Shown: positions 49,844 through 59,100, counted from the first letter of the stretch. The stretch: 64,000 nucleotides of DNA from Streptomyces sp. NBC_00370 (GCF_036084755.1 NZ_CP107968.1:4309501-4373500), one strand, 5' to 3'. Numbers and translations are program-made. Notes: generated by a model not told the origin, from the letters alone.

Positions 49844-51322
49844 GTGAGCATTCCCGAGCCGTTGGACGACCCCTGGACCGACGCCGGTCCCAGTGACCGA
49901 CTGCCCGTGTCCCGACAGCGGCGCGGTGACGGCCGAGGCCGCGAGGAGCAGCACGAGCGCGGCCATGACAGTCCCTCCTGGGACGGCGGATCTCCCGGCT
50001 TCGAGCGGGTCCCCCCGCAGGATCTCGACGCCGAACAGTCCGTGCTCGGCGGCATGCTGCTGTCCAAGGACGCCATCGCCGATGTCGTGGAGATCATCAA
50101 GGGCCACGACTTCTACCGGCCGGCGCACGAGACGGTGTTCACGGCCATCCTCGACCTGTACGCCAAGGGCGAGCCGGCCGACCCGATCACGGTGGCCGCC
50201 GAGCTGGTGAAGCGCGGCGAGATCACCCGGGTCGGCGGGGCGTCGTATCTGCACACGCTGGTCCAGTCCGTGCCGACGGCCGCCAACGCGTCGTACTACG
50301 CGGAGATCGTCCACGAGCGCGCGGTGCTCCGCCGCCTGGTCGAGGCCGGCACGAAGATCACACAGATGGGATACGCGGCCGACGGCGACGTGGACGAGAT
50401 CGTCAACTCCGCACAGGCCGAGATCTACGCCGTCACCGAGCAGCGGACCAGCGAGGACTATCTGCCGCTCGGCGACATCATGGAAGGCGCCCTCGACGAG
50501 ATCGAGGCGATCGGTTCCCGCAGCGGCGAGATGACGGGCGTACCGACCGGCTTCACCGACTTCGACTCGCTGACGAACGGTCTGCACCCGGGCCAGATGA
50601 TCGTCATCGCGGCCCGTCCCGCGATGGGTAAGTCCACGCTCGCGCTGGACTTCGCCCGGGCCGCCTCGATCAAGAACAACCTGCCGAGCGTGATCTTCTC
50701 CCTGGAAATGGGGCGCAACGAGATCGCGATGCGTCTGCTCTCGGCCGAGGCCCGGGTGGCGCTGCATCACATGCGGTCGGGAACCATGACGGACGAGGAC
50801 TGGACAAGACTGGCGCGCCGCATGCCGGACGTCTCCCAGGCCCCGCTGTACATCGACGATTCGCCGAACCTGTCGATGATGGAGATCCGCGCCAAGTGCC
50901 GCCGGCTGAAGCAGCGGAACGATCTGAAGCTGGTGGTCATCGACTACCTGCAGCTGATGCAGTCGGGCGGCTCGAAGCGGGCGGAGAGCCGCCAGCAAGA
51001 GGTCTCGGACATGTCGCGAAACCTGAAGCTGCTGGCCAAGGAGCTGGAACTGCCGGTGGTGGCGCTGTCGCAGCTGAACCGTGGCCCGGAACAGCGCACG
51101 GACAAGAAGCCGATGGTCTCGGACCTCCGAGAGTCGGGCTCCATCGAGCAGGACGCGGACATGGTGATCCTGCTGCACCGCGAGGACGCGTACGAGAAGG
51201 AATCCCCACGCGCGGGCGAGGCGGACCTGATCGTCGCCAAGCACCGTAACGGCCCGACGGCCACGATCACGGTGGCCTTCCAGGGCCACTACTCCCGCTT
51301 CGTGGACATGGCCCAGACCTGA
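49844..51322 (+). CDS. dnaB: Replicative DNA helicase DnaB
   Basis: 492 residues from GTG 49844 with GAGGAGG upstream. The N-terminal helical collar begins PPQDLDAEQSVLGGMLLSKDAI. The RecA-like motor has Walker A IAARPAMGKSTLALDFAR (about 255), Walker B LVVIDYLQLM, and H3/H4 sequences ALSQLNRGPEQR and SDLRESGSIEQDADMVILLHRED. There is no intein. A DnaA-box cluster lies 150 bases upstream. It unwinds DNA at oriC and is presumably loaded by the DciA-like protein of this window. Confidence 0.98.
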   Translation: MSIPEPLDDPWTDAGPSDRLPVSRQRRGDGRGREEQHERGHDSPSWDGGSPGFERVPPQDLDAEQSVLGGMLLSKDAIADVVEIIKGHDFYRPAHETVFTAILDLYAKGEPADPITVAAELVKRGEITRVGGASYLHTLVQSVPTAANASYYAEIVHERAVLRRLVEAGTKITQMGYAADGDVDEIVNSAQAEIYAVTEQRTSEDYLPLGDIMEGALDEIEAIGSRSGEMTGVPTGFTDFDSLTNGLHPGQMIVIAARPAMGKSTLALDFARAASIKNNLPSVIFSLEMGRNEIAMRLLSAEARVALHHMRSGTMTDEDWTRLARRMPDVSQAPLYIDDSPNLSMMEIRAKCRRLKQRNDLKLVVIDYLQLMQSGGSKRAESRQQEVSDMSRNLKLLAKELELPVVALSQLNRGPEQRTDKKPMVSDLRESGSIEQDADMVILLHREDAYEKESPRAGEADLIVAKHRNGPTATITVAFQGHYSRFVDMAQT

Positions 51323-51343
51323 CCGGCGCGTGGGTGCTGCTGC

Positions 51344-51910
51344 TCAGCGCCTCGTCTCGTACCTGGTCAGGACCACGCCGCCGGGAAGGGTCCGCGTCTC
51401 CAGCAGGTTCAGGCTCACCCAGCCGTCCAGCGCGGTGAAGAACGGCGTGCCGCCGCCCACCAGGACCGGATGGGTGACGACCGCGTACTCGTCGACCAGC
51501 CCGGCGCGCATGGCCGCCCCGGCGAGCGTCGCACCGCCGATGGTCATCGGGCCGCCGTCCTCGGCCTTGAGCCGGGTGATCTCGGCGATGGCGTCGCCGG
51601 TGACCACGCGGGTGTTCCAGTCGACCTTGTCGACCGTCGAGGAGAACACCACCTTCGGCGTGTCCCGCCAGTTCCGCGCGAACTCGATCTGCGCCGGGGT
51701 GGCGCCCGGCTGCTGGTCGCCGGTCGGCCAGTAGGAGCTCATCGCCTCCCACAGCTTGCGCCCGTACAGCGCCAGCCCACTGGCCTGGTCGTGTTCGAGC
51801 CACCACTGGAACAGCTCGTCGCTCGGCGGTCCGCTCCAGTCGATGTCGTCGCCGGCCCCGGCGATGTAGCCGTCCAGGGACACGTTCATGCCGTAGATCA
51901 GTTTCCGCAT
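51344..51910 (-). CDS. Dihydrofolate reductase family protein (RibD C-terminal type)
   Basis: 188 residues. It opens RKLIYGMNVSLDGYIAG and has LALYGRKLWEAMSSYW and GGPMTIGGATLAGAAM, VDEYAVVTHPVLVGGGTPFF: the RibD_C fold, an NADPH-binding reductase family of mostly unknown substrates. GGAAGG lies about 10 bases upstream. Converges with dnaB (21 bases) and diverges from marR. It starts the accessory stretch. Confidence 0.88.
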   Translation of the reverse strand: MRKLIYGMNVSLDGYIAGAGDDIDWSGPPSDELFQWWLEHDQASGLALYGRKLWEAMSSYWPTGDQQPGATPAQIEFARNWRDTPKVVFSSTVDKVDWNTRVVTGDAIAEITRLKAEDGGPMTIGGATLAGAAMRAGLVDEYAVVTHPVLVGGGTPFFTALDGWVSLNLLETRTLPGGVVLTRYETRR

Positions 51911-52015
51911 GGCGCCAGCCTTCCGTCCGTGGGTGTCCGGCGTATAGACCAGCGCGGCGCGGCAAACTCATCGGTGCTCGATCCGGCCTCGCCTGGTGGC
52001 CCTCATAATTATCGC

Positions 52016-52035
52016 AGCGCTGTTATATTAGCGCT
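52016..52035. promoter_or_regulatory. marR promoter/operator
   Basis: AGCGCT repeated on both sides of GTTATATT gives a 20-bp near-palindrome (16/20 symmetric). The central TATATT (52024-52029) reads as a -10, and the GTG of marR follows at 52036 with no ribosome-binding site, so the transcript would be leaderless and the site would block it. Confidence 0.6.
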
Positions 52036-52524
52036 GTGACATCTTCTGATCCCACGACGGTGCCCGATCCGTGGCATGCGTTGCACAAGATGCTGGCCGT
52101 GATGGATGCCGAGATCGAGCAGTTCTACGTCTCGCGGGGCATCGAGGGGGTGCGGCCGCGGTTTGCGTATCCGTTGATTCGCCTTGCCCATACCGGGCCG
52201 CTGACCATTCGTGAACTCGCCGAGTCCCTGGACCGGTCGCACTCCGCGATCAGCCAGACCGTCGCCGCCATGCGCAAGGAGGATCTGGTCACCTCCGCCC
52301 CCGGGCCGGACGCGCGTACGCGGCGGATCGAGTTGACCGAGCGGGGCCGGTCGTTGGTGCCCTTCCTTGAGGCCGAGTGGCGGGCCACTCACGCCACTGT
52401 GGCCGAGCTGGACGGTGAGGCGTCGTACGCGCTGACCGCCGTTGTCGGTGAGTTGTGGCGGGCGCTGGAGCAGCGGTCGATGCGGCAGCGGATTCTTGAC
52501 CACCTCGACGAGCCGCCGGGATGA
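52036..52524 (+). CDS. MarR-family transcriptional regulator
   Basis: 162 residues. Winged-helix domain LIRLAHTGPLTIRELAESLDRSHSAISQTVAAMRKEDLVTSAPGPDARTRRIELTERG at about 47-104, flanked by dimerisation helices. The start GTG abuts a palindrome with an embedded -10. The stop overlaps the next gene (ATGA), an MFS exporter, a common regulator-pump arrangement. Confidence 0.92.
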   Translation: MTSSDPTTVPDPWHALHKMLAVMDAEIEQFYVSRGIEGVRPRFAYPLIRLAHTGPLTIRELAESLDRSHSAISQTVAAMRKEDLVTSAPGPDARTRRIELTERGRSLVPFLEAEWRATHATVAELDGEASYALTAVVGELWRALEQRSMRQRILDHLDEPPG

Positions 52525-53849
52525 GGGGACGCGGTGCGTTCCTCGACACCCGGCCGCTGCACAGCAGCCGGCCGTTCCGGGACCTGTGGATCGGGACCTC
52601 GGCCGCCCAACTCGGCGGCCAGATAGCCAACGTGGCGGTGCTGGCCCAGGTCTGGGAGCTGACCGGCAGTCCGGTGGGCACCGGGGCCATCGGGCTCGCC
52701 ACCGGGGTGCCGATGGTGCTGTTCGGGCTGGTGGGCGGCTCGCTGGCCGACGCGGTCGACCGCCGTACGATCGTGCGCGCCACCAGCGCGGGCCAGCTGC
52801 TTGCCGCCGCGGGGCTGTGTGCCCAGGCGCTGACGGACAACCGGAGCGTGCTGCTGCTGCTCGTCCTGGTGGCCCTGGAGACCGCCTTCGGCGCGCTCGG
52901 GGCGCCCGCCCGGCGTACGTTTCCGGTCCGGCTGCTGCCGGCCGACCAGGTGGCGTCCGGGCTCGCGCTGACCAACGTCTCCTTCCAGGCGGCCATGCTC
53001 GCGGGGCCCGCGCTGGCAGGCGTCATCATCGCCCGCTGGGACTTCTCCGCCGCCTATGCCGCACAGGCCCTCGCCGCAGCGGTCGCGATGCTCGCCGTGA
53101 TCCGGCTCCCGGCCATGCGACCCGACGGCGGCGCCTCGGTGCGCGGGCGGCGGGCGGAGCGCGGCGGGTGGCGGATCATCCGGCACCGGCCCACGCTGTG
53201 GGGCTCGATGGCCACCGACCTGTCCGCCACGCTGCTCTCCATGCCGATCGCGCTCTTCCCTCTGGTCAACGAGGACCGCTTCGACGGCAATCCGCAGACC
53301 CTCGGCCTGTTCCTCTCGGCCGTCGCGGTCGGTGGGATCACCGCAGGGCTGCTCTCCGGCACGGTGACCCGCCTGCGCCGGGCCGGCCAGGTCCAGCTGA
53401 CCGCGGCGGCCGTCTGGGGCCTGTCGCTGGCCGGCTTCGGTCTGGCCGGGCCGCTCTGGGCGGCTCTCGGCTCTCTGGCGGTCGCAGGCGCCGCCGACAC
53501 CGTGTCCGTGATCACCCGCAGCGCCCTGGTCCAGTTGGAGACCCCGGACGCGTACCGGGGACGGGTCTCCTCCGTGGAACATGTCATCGGCGTCGCGGGC
53601 CCCGACCTCGGCAACTTCCGTGGCGGCCTGCTCGCTTCGGTCACCTCGGCCTCCTTCTCTCTGGTCGTTGGCGGCCTGTCAGCCGTCCTGGCGGTCGGCG
53701 TCGTGGCCGCGACCAACTCCTCCCTCCGCGCCTACCGCACGCCGAGCCCAGCAGCACCGGCCACCGAAGCGGACACACAGCCGGACACGGAGCCGGACAC
53801 GGAGCTGCCGGGGCTAAAAGACGTCGACCGGACCGGCTCCCCGGGATAG
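52521..53849 (+). CDS. MFS transporter (drug-exporter-like)
   Basis: 442 residues, 12 membrane segments. The first loop reads SLADAVDRRTIVR, the MFS loop-2 pattern, and PARRTFPVRLLPADQVASGLALTNVSFQAAMLAGPALAG is typical of MFS_3/EntS-type exporters. The C-terminus is a Thr/Pro/Asp-rich tail with repeated PDTEPDTE. Coupled to marR by a 4-base overlap; a serine hydrolase starts 9 bases after its stop. Confidence 0.92.
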   Translation: MRGRGAFLDTRPLHSSRPFRDLWIGTSAAQLGGQIANVAVLAQVWELTGSPVGTGAIGLATGVPMVLFGLVGGSLADAVDRRTIVRATSAGQLLAAAGLCAQALTDNRSVLLLLVLVALETAFGALGAPARRTFPVRLLPADQVASGLALTNVSFQAAMLAGPALAGVIIARWDFSAAYAAQALAAAVAMLAVIRLPAMRPDGGASVRGRRAERGGWRIIRHRPTLWGSMATDLSATLLSMPIALFPLVNEDRFDGNPQTLGLFLSAVAVGGITAGLLSGTVTRLRRAGQVQLTAAAVWGLSLAGFGLAGPLWAALGSLAVAGAADTVSVITRSALVQLETPDAYRGRVSSVEHVIGVAGPDLGNFRGGLLASVTSASFSLVVGGLSAVLAVGVVAATNSSLRAYRTPSPAAPATEADTQPDTEPDTELPGLKDVDRTGSPG

Positions 53850-53858
53850 TTCTTGTCC

Positions 53859-55241
53859 ATGACCTCACCTTTCGAAGAGCTGCTGCCCACCACCCGACGA
53901 GCCCTGCTGCACCGCGTCGCCGTCGCCCAGGCCGAGGGGCGCACGCCCTCGCTGGTCGCCGCGGTGGCCCGGTCGGGCCACCTGGTGTGGACCGGAGCGC
54001 GCAGCTGCGTGGACGGGCACGCGCCGGACGCCGACACCCAGTTCCGGATCGGTTCGATCACCAAGACGTTCACCGCCGTGCTGGTGGCGCGGCTGCGCGA
54101 CGAGGGGCTGCTCGATTTCAACGACCCGCTGGAGAGGCATCTGCCGGGCACGCCGGTGGGTGAGGTCACCATCGCCCAACTGTTGAGCCATCAGGCAGGC
54201 CTGAGCGCCGAGTCGCCCGCGCCCTGGTGGGAGAGGACGCCGGGCACGCTGCGTCCCGCGCTCGGCGATGTGCTCGGTGAGGGTGCGCGTACGAACCCGG
54301 CGGGGCGGCTGCATCACTACTCCAACCCCGGCTTCACCGTGCTCGGTTCACTGGTCGAGCGGCTTCGCGGCGCCTCCTGGGAGGAGGTGCTGCGTGACGA
54401 GGTGCTGGCGCCGCTGGGCATGGGCCGTACGACCGGACAGCCGGTCGCGCCGCACGCCGGCGGCTGGGCTGTGCACCCCTGGGCCGATGTGATGCTGCCC
54501 GAACCGTCGGAGGATCTGGGGCTGATGGCACCGGCCGGCCAGCTCTGGTCGACGGCGGCCGACCTCTGCCGGTTCGCCGGTCTGCTCGCCCGGGGCGACG
54601 AGCGGGTGCTGAGCGAGTCGTCCGTACGGGAGCTGCGCACACCCGCCGTGGCACCGGAGGCCGGCGACTGGGACGGCGGCTACGGGCTGGGCGTACAGCT
54701 CGCCCGGCGCGGCGGGCGGTCCCTGTTCGGACACACCGGTTCGTTGCCGGGCTTCCTGGCCTGTCTGTGGATCAGCGTCGAGGACGACGTCGCCGCCGTG
54801 ACGCTCTCCAACGCGACCTCAGGGCCGGCCATCGGGGCGGTCAACGCCGACCTCGTCGGGATCGTCGCCAACGCCGAGCCACGGCTTCCCGAATCGTGGC
54901 GCCCGATGCCGGAGTTCGATCCTGAGCTGCTGGCGCTGACCGGGCCCTGGTACTGGGGGACGAACTCCTACGGGCTGAAGCTGCTGGCCGACGGCGGCGT
55001 GGAGCTGCAACCGCTGCGCGGTACGGGCCGGGGTTCCCGGTTCGCCGCCGGGACGGACGGTAGCTGGACCGGGCTCGACGGCTACTACACGGGGGAGACG
55101 CTGCGCGCCGTCCGACGACCGGACGGTTCGGTGAGCCATCTCGATCTCGGGTCGTTCGTCTTCACCCGGGAGCCGTACGAGCCGGCCGACGTGGTTCCTG
55201 GCGGGATGGACGCCGAGGGCTGGCGCGGGCTCCGAAGCTGA
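53859..55241 (+). CDS. Serine hydrolase, beta-lactamase/DD-peptidase family
   Basis: 460 residues from ATG 53859; a TTG at 53853 is an alternative. Class C/DD-peptidase catalytic motifs: SITK (Ser at about 66), the YSN triad (HHYSNPGFTVLGSLVE), and HTG in SLFGHTGSLPGF. There is no signal peptide, so it may be cytoplasmic, unlike secreted beta-lactamases. A C-terminal 100-residue beta-rich domain follows. Third gene of the marR-MFS-hydrolase operon. Confidence 0.9.
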   Translation: MTSPFEELLPTTRRALLHRVAVAQAEGRTPSLVAAVARSGHLVWTGARSCVDGHAPDADTQFRIGSITKTFTAVLVARLRDEGLLDFNDPLERHLPGTPVGEVTIAQLLSHQAGLSAESPAPWWERTPGTLRPALGDVLGEGARTNPAGRLHHYSNPGFTVLGSLVERLRGASWEEVLRDEVLAPLGMGRTTGQPVAPHAGGWAVHPWADVMLPEPSEDLGLMAPAGQLWSTAADLCRFAGLLARGDERVLSESSVRELRTPAVAPEAGDWDGGYGLGVQLARRGGRSLFGHTGSLPGFLACLWISVEDDVAAVTLSNATSGPAIGAVNADLVGIVANAEPRLPESWRPMPEFDPELLALTGPWYWGTNSYGLKLLADGGVELQPLRGTGRGSRFAAGTDGSWTGLDGYYTGETLRAVRRPDGSVSHLDLGSFVFTREPYEPADVVPGGMDAEGWRGLRS

Positions 55242-55252
55242 GACGGACGGGC

Positions 55253-55268
55253 TGTTTCACGTGAAACG
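55253..55268. promoter_or_regulatory. parS: parS site 8
   Basis: TGTTTCACGTGAAACG, 12 bases after the hydrolase stop; the core is exact. Confidence 0.95.
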
Positions 55269-55279
55269 TCGCCCCGGCC

Positions 55280-55302
55280 ACCGCCCCGGTGGGCGGGGCG
55301 GT
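55280..55302. terminator. Terminator between convergent genes
   Basis: 8-bp stem ACCGCCCC / GGGGCGGT with a 7-base loop, directly after parS site 8 and just before the 3' end of the minus-strand GNAT gene. Confidence 0.6.
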
Positions 55303-55304
55303 CC

Positions 55305-55760
55305 CTAGCCGAGACTCATCTTGAATCCGACGTGTGAGGCGGTGAAGCCCAGCCGCTCGTAGAAGCGGTGGGCATCGGTACGGCTGCTGTCGGAAGTCAG
55401 CTGGACCAGCTGGCAGCCCTGACGGCGGGACTCCTCGATCGCCCACTCGATCAGCCGGGTACCGAGACCGCTGCCGCGTTCGTCGGCGTGGATACGGACC
55501 GCCTCGATGATGGAGCGGACGGCGCCGCGCCGGGACAGCCCGGGGAGGACCGTGAGCTGGAGGGTGCCGATGACCTTGCCCTGGCGTTCGGCGACGACCA
55601 GATGCTGGTTCGGGTCGGCGGCGAGGCGCTCGTAGGCCGCGGCGTACGGGGTCAGGTCGTCGGGGGACTCCCGCTGTGCGCCGAGCGGGTCGTCGGCGAG
55701 CATGGCGACGATGGCCGGGATGTCGCCGGGGGTCGCGGGTCGTATGTCGAGATCGCTCAT
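55305..55760 (-). CDS. GNAT-family N-acetyltransferase
   Basis: 151 residues. RPATPGDIPAIVAMLADD begins the fold and motif A is AVRIHADERGSGLGTRLIEWAIEESRRQGC (about 92-121), followed by the SSRTDAHRFYERLGF motif B. The substrate is unknown. GAGGATC just before the ATG is a closely spaced ribosome-binding site. Confidence 0.92.
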   Translation of the reverse strand: MSDLDIRPATPGDIPAIVAMLADDPLGAQRESPDDLTPYAAAYERLAADPNQHLVVAERQGKVIGTLQLTVLPGLSRRGAVRSIIEAVRIHADERGSGLGTRLIEWAIEESRRQGCQLVQLTSDSSRTDAHRFYERLGFTASHVGFKMSLG

Positions 55761-55827
55761 GATCCTCAGCCTAAGACGAGCGCCGTCGGCTTCGGTGAGG
55801 CGGATCGGGTGGGGTGGATCGCCGCGC

Positions 55828-56691
55828 TTATCCCGTGGCCAGGTTCAGGACCACGAACAGCCGGCTCCGGTCGCCCGGCAGGTCCGCGACACCGTAGGTC
55901 ATGGCGGTACAGCCTTTGACGCTCTCCAGGCCACGCTCGTTGAGCCAGCCCAGCAGTTCCTGGTGACGGGCGTCGACGTCCAGACGGAGCGAGCGGCCCG
56001 TACCGTCGGCGAGCGCGGCGACGAGCGCCTTCGCTGTTTCGGTGTCCGGGGCGATCAGCGGGCCGATGACATCCGTGGCCGAGGTGGGCCAGCGGGCCGC
56101 GTATCCGGTGATCCTGGGGCCGTCGAACGCCACCTGGAGCTGGTCGGCGAAGGCGGGCAGCCGGGTGACGAGATGGGTCCGGTCGGCGCCGAACACCTCG
56201 GTGTCCAGCCGGACGAGCGCCGGCAGGTCGGCGCCGGTGGCCCGGCGGGTCCGTACGGGCTGGACCTGTCCGGTCGCCTCAGGGGACTGCCACTGGCCCC
56301 GCAGCGTCTCCGTGCGGCCGACAGTGGTGAAGCCAAGCTTCTCGTAGAGCGGCAGACCGAGACTGGTGGCGTACAGGGAGAGCGGGGTCCCGTCGGCCGC
56401 TTCCCGTACGTGCGCCATCAGCCGCTGTGCCAGCCCCTGACGCGCGTGCTGTTCGGCGACGAGCAGCAGGCCGATCGCGGCGAGATCCGGTCCGTAGGAC
56501 GTCAGCACGCAGCAGGCTGCGAGGCCCTTGCCATCGGGATCGTCGATGCCGTATCCCGTCCCCGCAGCGAGCAGGAGCCCCCATTTGCGTTCCTCGCGCG
56601 GCCACCCCCGGTTCTCGGCGAGATCGGCACATGACAGGAGATCGCCCATGGTCAGCGGCCGGATCGGGAGCGCGGAAAGCGGTGTCGACAT
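55828..56691 (-). CDS. Two-domain GNAT acetyltransferase
   Basis: 287 residues. The first GNAT domain has GLLLVAEQHARQGLAQRLMAHVRE (about 75-98); the second half (YAARWPTSATDVIGPLIAPD...RLDVDARHQELLGWLNERGLESVKGCTAMTYG) is the paired C-terminal acetyltransferase domain of this subfamily. The substrate is unknown. No strong ribosome-binding site is seen. Confidence 0.88.
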   Translation of the reverse strand: MSTPLSALPIRPLTMGDLLSCADLAENRGWPREERKWGLLLAAGTGYGIDDPDGKGLAACCVLTSYGPDLAAIGLLLVAEQHARQGLAQRLMAHVREAADGTPLSLYATSLGLPLYEKLGFTTVGRTETLRGQWQSPEATGQVQPVRTRRATGADLPALVRLDTEVFGADRTHLVTRLPAFADQLQVAFDGPRITGYAARWPTSATDVIGPLIAPDTETAKALVAALADGTGRSLRLDVDARHQELLGWLNERGLESVKGCTAMTYGVADLPGDRSRLFVVLNLATG

Positions 56692-56772
56692 GGGGTTCAG
56701 GCTGACGGAGTCAGTGATCGTTCGTCCACCGCTTTACCGGAAGTGGCCAGGATCCGCCGCGCGTCGACGTGC

Positions 56773-56788
56773 TGTTTCACGTGAAACA
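56773..56788. promoter_or_regulatory. parS: parS site 9
   Basis: Perfect TGTTTCACGTGAAACA in the divergent gap between the two-domain GNAT gene and the HAD gene. Confidence 0.96.
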
Positions 56789-56822
56789 CCGTGCCGAACA
56801 GCGCGTACTAATCTCGGCAGTC

Positions 56823-57467
56823 ATGGGGAGCCAACGAAGACTGCATCTGTTCGACGTCGATGGCACGCTGATCCGGGGCTCGGCCGCCGCTGTGGAGATC
56901 TCGCGGCAGTTGGGGGTCAGCGCGGAGATCGACGAGCTGGAACGCCAGTTCCTCCAGCTGGGGCTGGCGCCCGACGAGTTCGCCGTACGGGCCAGGGAGC
57001 TGTGGTCGGAGCTGACCACGCAGCAGGTGGACGCCGCGTTCGCGGGGGCGCCGTGGCTGGCCGGGATCCGTGAGGTGTGGGCGGAGATCCGGGCCCAGGG
57101 GGACTACTGCGCGGTGATCTCGCTCGGTCCCGGCTTCTTCGTGGAGCGGCTGCTGGACTGGGGCGCGCACGCCGCGCACGGCTCGCGCTGGCCAGGACTG
57201 CCGTTCACCGAGCCGATCGACCGGGCCGGCATCCTCAACCCGTCGGCCAAGGTGGAGATCGCGGGACGGCTGTGCACCGAGTTCGGCGTAGGGCTGGCCG
57301 ACTGTGTGGCTTTCGGGGACTCCATGTCGGACGCCGAGGTCTTCCGTGTGGTGGACACGGCGGTGGCGGTGAACGCGGATCACCATCTGGCGGGGCTGGC
57401 CACGCACACCTACACCGGCGGTGATCTGCGCGAGGCCTACGCGCTGGTGCGCTCCGCAGGCGCGTAG
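56823..57467 (+). CDS. HAD-superfamily phosphatase (PSP-like)
   Basis: 214 residues from ATG 56823. Motif I is HLFDVDGTLIRG (DxDGT), motif II is CAVISLGPGF, and motif III/IV is CVAFGDSMSDAEVF (GDSxSD). It resembles phosphoserine phosphatase-type enzymes; the substrate is unknown. TAATCT 8 bases before the ATG and no ribosome-binding site suggest a leaderless transcript. A frame reading into parS upstream is not part of the gene. Confidence 0.9.
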   Translation: MGSQRRLHLFDVDGTLIRGSAAAVEISRQLGVSAEIDELERQFLQLGLAPDEFAVRARELWSELTTQQVDAAFAGAPWLAGIREVWAEIRAQGDYCAVISLGPGFFVERLLDWGAHAAHGSRWPGLPFTEPIDRAGILNPSAKVEIAGRLCTEFGVGLADCVAFGDSMSDAEVFRVVDTAVAVNADHHLAGLATHTYTGGDLREAYALVRSAGA

Positions 57468-57478
57468 CGCGGGCCGCG

Positions 57479-57958
57479 TCAGCCGAGGTCGGGGGCGTGC
57501 ATGGCGCGTACGCCCTCGATGTTGCCGTCCAGATAGTGACGCAGCGACAGCGGTACGAGGTGGACGCCGGCGATGCCGACCCGGCTGAACGGGACGCGGA
57601 CGATCTCGTACTCGCCGCACGGCTCGTCGATTTCCGGGCCGTGCCGCAGCGAGGGGTCCATCGACTCCAGCCGGCAGACGAAGAAATGCTGCACCTTGAC
57701 GCCGGTGACGCCCGCCGCCGCGATGTGCTCCACGGTGTCCACGAAGCAGGGCACCACGTCGGTGATCTTGGCGCCCAGTTCCTCGTCGACCTCGCGGTGG
57801 AGCGCGTCGACGACAGTGGCGTCCGAGTCCTCGACGCCGCCACCTGGGGTGATCCAGTACGGCGTGACGCCGGGCTTGGTGCGTTTGATCAGGATCAGGT
57901 CGTCGCCGTCGAGCAGGAGGGCGCGTGCGGTGCGCTTGACCACGGGCCGTTCGGTCAT
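57479..57958 (-). CDS. NUDIX hydrolase
   Basis: 159 residues. NUDIX box GGGVEDSDATVVDALHREVDEELG (about 38-61; pattern Gx5Ex7REUxEExG matches). LILIKRTKPG at the start is like other NUDIX proteins acting on nucleotides. The substrate is unknown. It converges with the HAD gene. Confidence 0.93.
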   Translation of the reverse strand: MTERPVVKRTARALLLDGDDLILIKRTKPGVTPYWITPGGGVEDSDATVVDALHREVDEELGAKITDVVPCFVDTVEHIAAAGVTGVKVQHFFVCRLESMDPSLRHGPEIDEPCGEYEIVRVPFSRVGIAGVHLVPLSLRHYLDGNIEGVRAMHAPDLG

Positions 57959-58010
57959 GGGAAGAGATTGGCCCGAGATCCGGGTTCTGAAACTCCCTGA
58001 CGGCGTGCCG

Positions 58011-58907
58011 TCACCAGTCCACCGCCGCGCGCAGCAGCCATTCGTAGGCCTGCGCCACCGGAGGCAGGGCGAGGGTGCCGGTGCGGGCGACGAGGAAATA
58101 CGTGCGCAGCGGCGGTACGGGCGGGTCGAGGAGCGCGACCACTTCGCCGCGTTCCAGGGCGCCTTGGCACAGATAGCGGGGCAGGACGGCGAGTCCGGCC
58201 CCGGCGGCTGCGCACTCCAGGACGGCGCGCAGATCGGGGACGATCACGGCGCCCGCTGCGGCCGGCTTGGAGTCGAAGACCGCCGCCCAGTAGCGGGAGA
58301 CGAGCGGTAGCGACTCGTGCACTTCGACGACCGGGAGCTGTTCCAGGACGAGATGGCCGTCGCGCAGCACGCTGTGGCCGAGCCGGGCCGCCCAGCGCGG
58401 GGCGGCGATCAGCACATGCTCCTCGTCGCAGAGCGGAGTCGCCGTGAGCGGTCCGCGGTGCGGGCGGGCCGTGGCGATGGCCAGATCATGATGTCCGGCG
58501 GCGAGGCTCTCCAGCGTCTGCTCGGCATTGTCGAAGAACGAGGCACGCAGGGCGAGCCCCTGCGTGGTGAGCGGGGTGAGCGCGGGCAGGGCGCGCAGCG
58601 AGGTGAACTCCGGCGGCCCCGCGAGATGCAGGGTGCCGGTGGTGCCGGACTCCCCGGTGAGCCCTGATCCGGCGATCTCGATGAGGGCGTCGAGATGGGG
58701 CGCCGCCCGGTGGGCGAGTTCGTCGCCGATGGTGGTGGGCGTCACCCCACGGGCCTGCCGCAGGAAGAGCGGGCGGCCCAGTTGCCGTTCGAGGGTCCGG
58801 ATCTGGCCGGTCACGGCCGGTTGGGAGAGGCCGAGCAGCGCGGCGGCGCGGGTGAAGGAGCCGGCCCGGTGCACGGTGAGAAAGGTGCGCAGCAGTGCCA
58901 GGTCCAT
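58011..58907 (-). CDS. LysR-family transcriptional regulator
   Basis: 298 residues from ATG 58907. HTH DLALLRTFLTVHRAGSFTRAAALLGLSQPAVTGQIRTLERQLGRPLFLR (residues 2-50), then a periplasmic-binding-type effector domain. TATAGT ends 7 bases before the ATG, so the transcript is probably leaderless. Lies 193 bases from the minus-strand PLP enzyme, on the same strand; the target is unknown. Confidence 0.94.
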   Translation of the reverse strand: MDLALLRTFLTVHRAGSFTRAAALLGLSQPAVTGQIRTLERQLGRPLFLRQARGVTPTTIGDELAHRAAPHLDALIEIAGSGLTGESGTTGTLHLAGPPEFTSLRALPALTPLTTQGLALRASFFDNAEQTLESLAAGHHDLAIATARPHRGPLTATPLCDEEHVLIAAPRWAARLGHSVLRDGHLVLEQLPVVEVHESLPLVSRYWAAVFDSKPAAAGAVIVPDLRAVLECAAAGAGLAVLPRYLCQGALERGEVVALLDPPVPPLRTYFLVARTGTLALPPVAQAYEWLLRAAVDW

Positions 58908-58914
58908 GCCCAGC

Positions 58915-58944
58915 ACTATAAATATGTCGATAGGCACCTGTCGC
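58915..58944 (-). promoter_or_regulatory. Promoter of the lysR gene
   Basis: On the minus strand GCGACA (58944-58939), an 18-bp spacer and TATAGT (58920-58915). The -10 matches consensus closely, the -35 in 4 of 6. Confidence 0.55.
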
Positions 58945-59016
58945 TACGGTGATTGGACACTGACGCAGAGTCAACTAGCCTTGGTCAGGTGGTCCCTGCG
59001 CCGCTGCGCGGGATCC

Positions 59017-59059
59017 CCGGACGGTCCGAGCCATGAGGGGGGAGGCTCGGACCGTCCGG
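59017..59059 (-). terminator. Terminator after the PLP sulfur enzyme
   Basis: 16-bp perfect stem CCGGACGGTCCGAGCC with complement and an 11-base loop, about 41 bases after the stop on the minus strand. Confidence 0.85.
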
Positions 59060-59100
59060 CATGTGCGGCAGGCTCCGTACCGGCGCGCACGCGTACCGGG

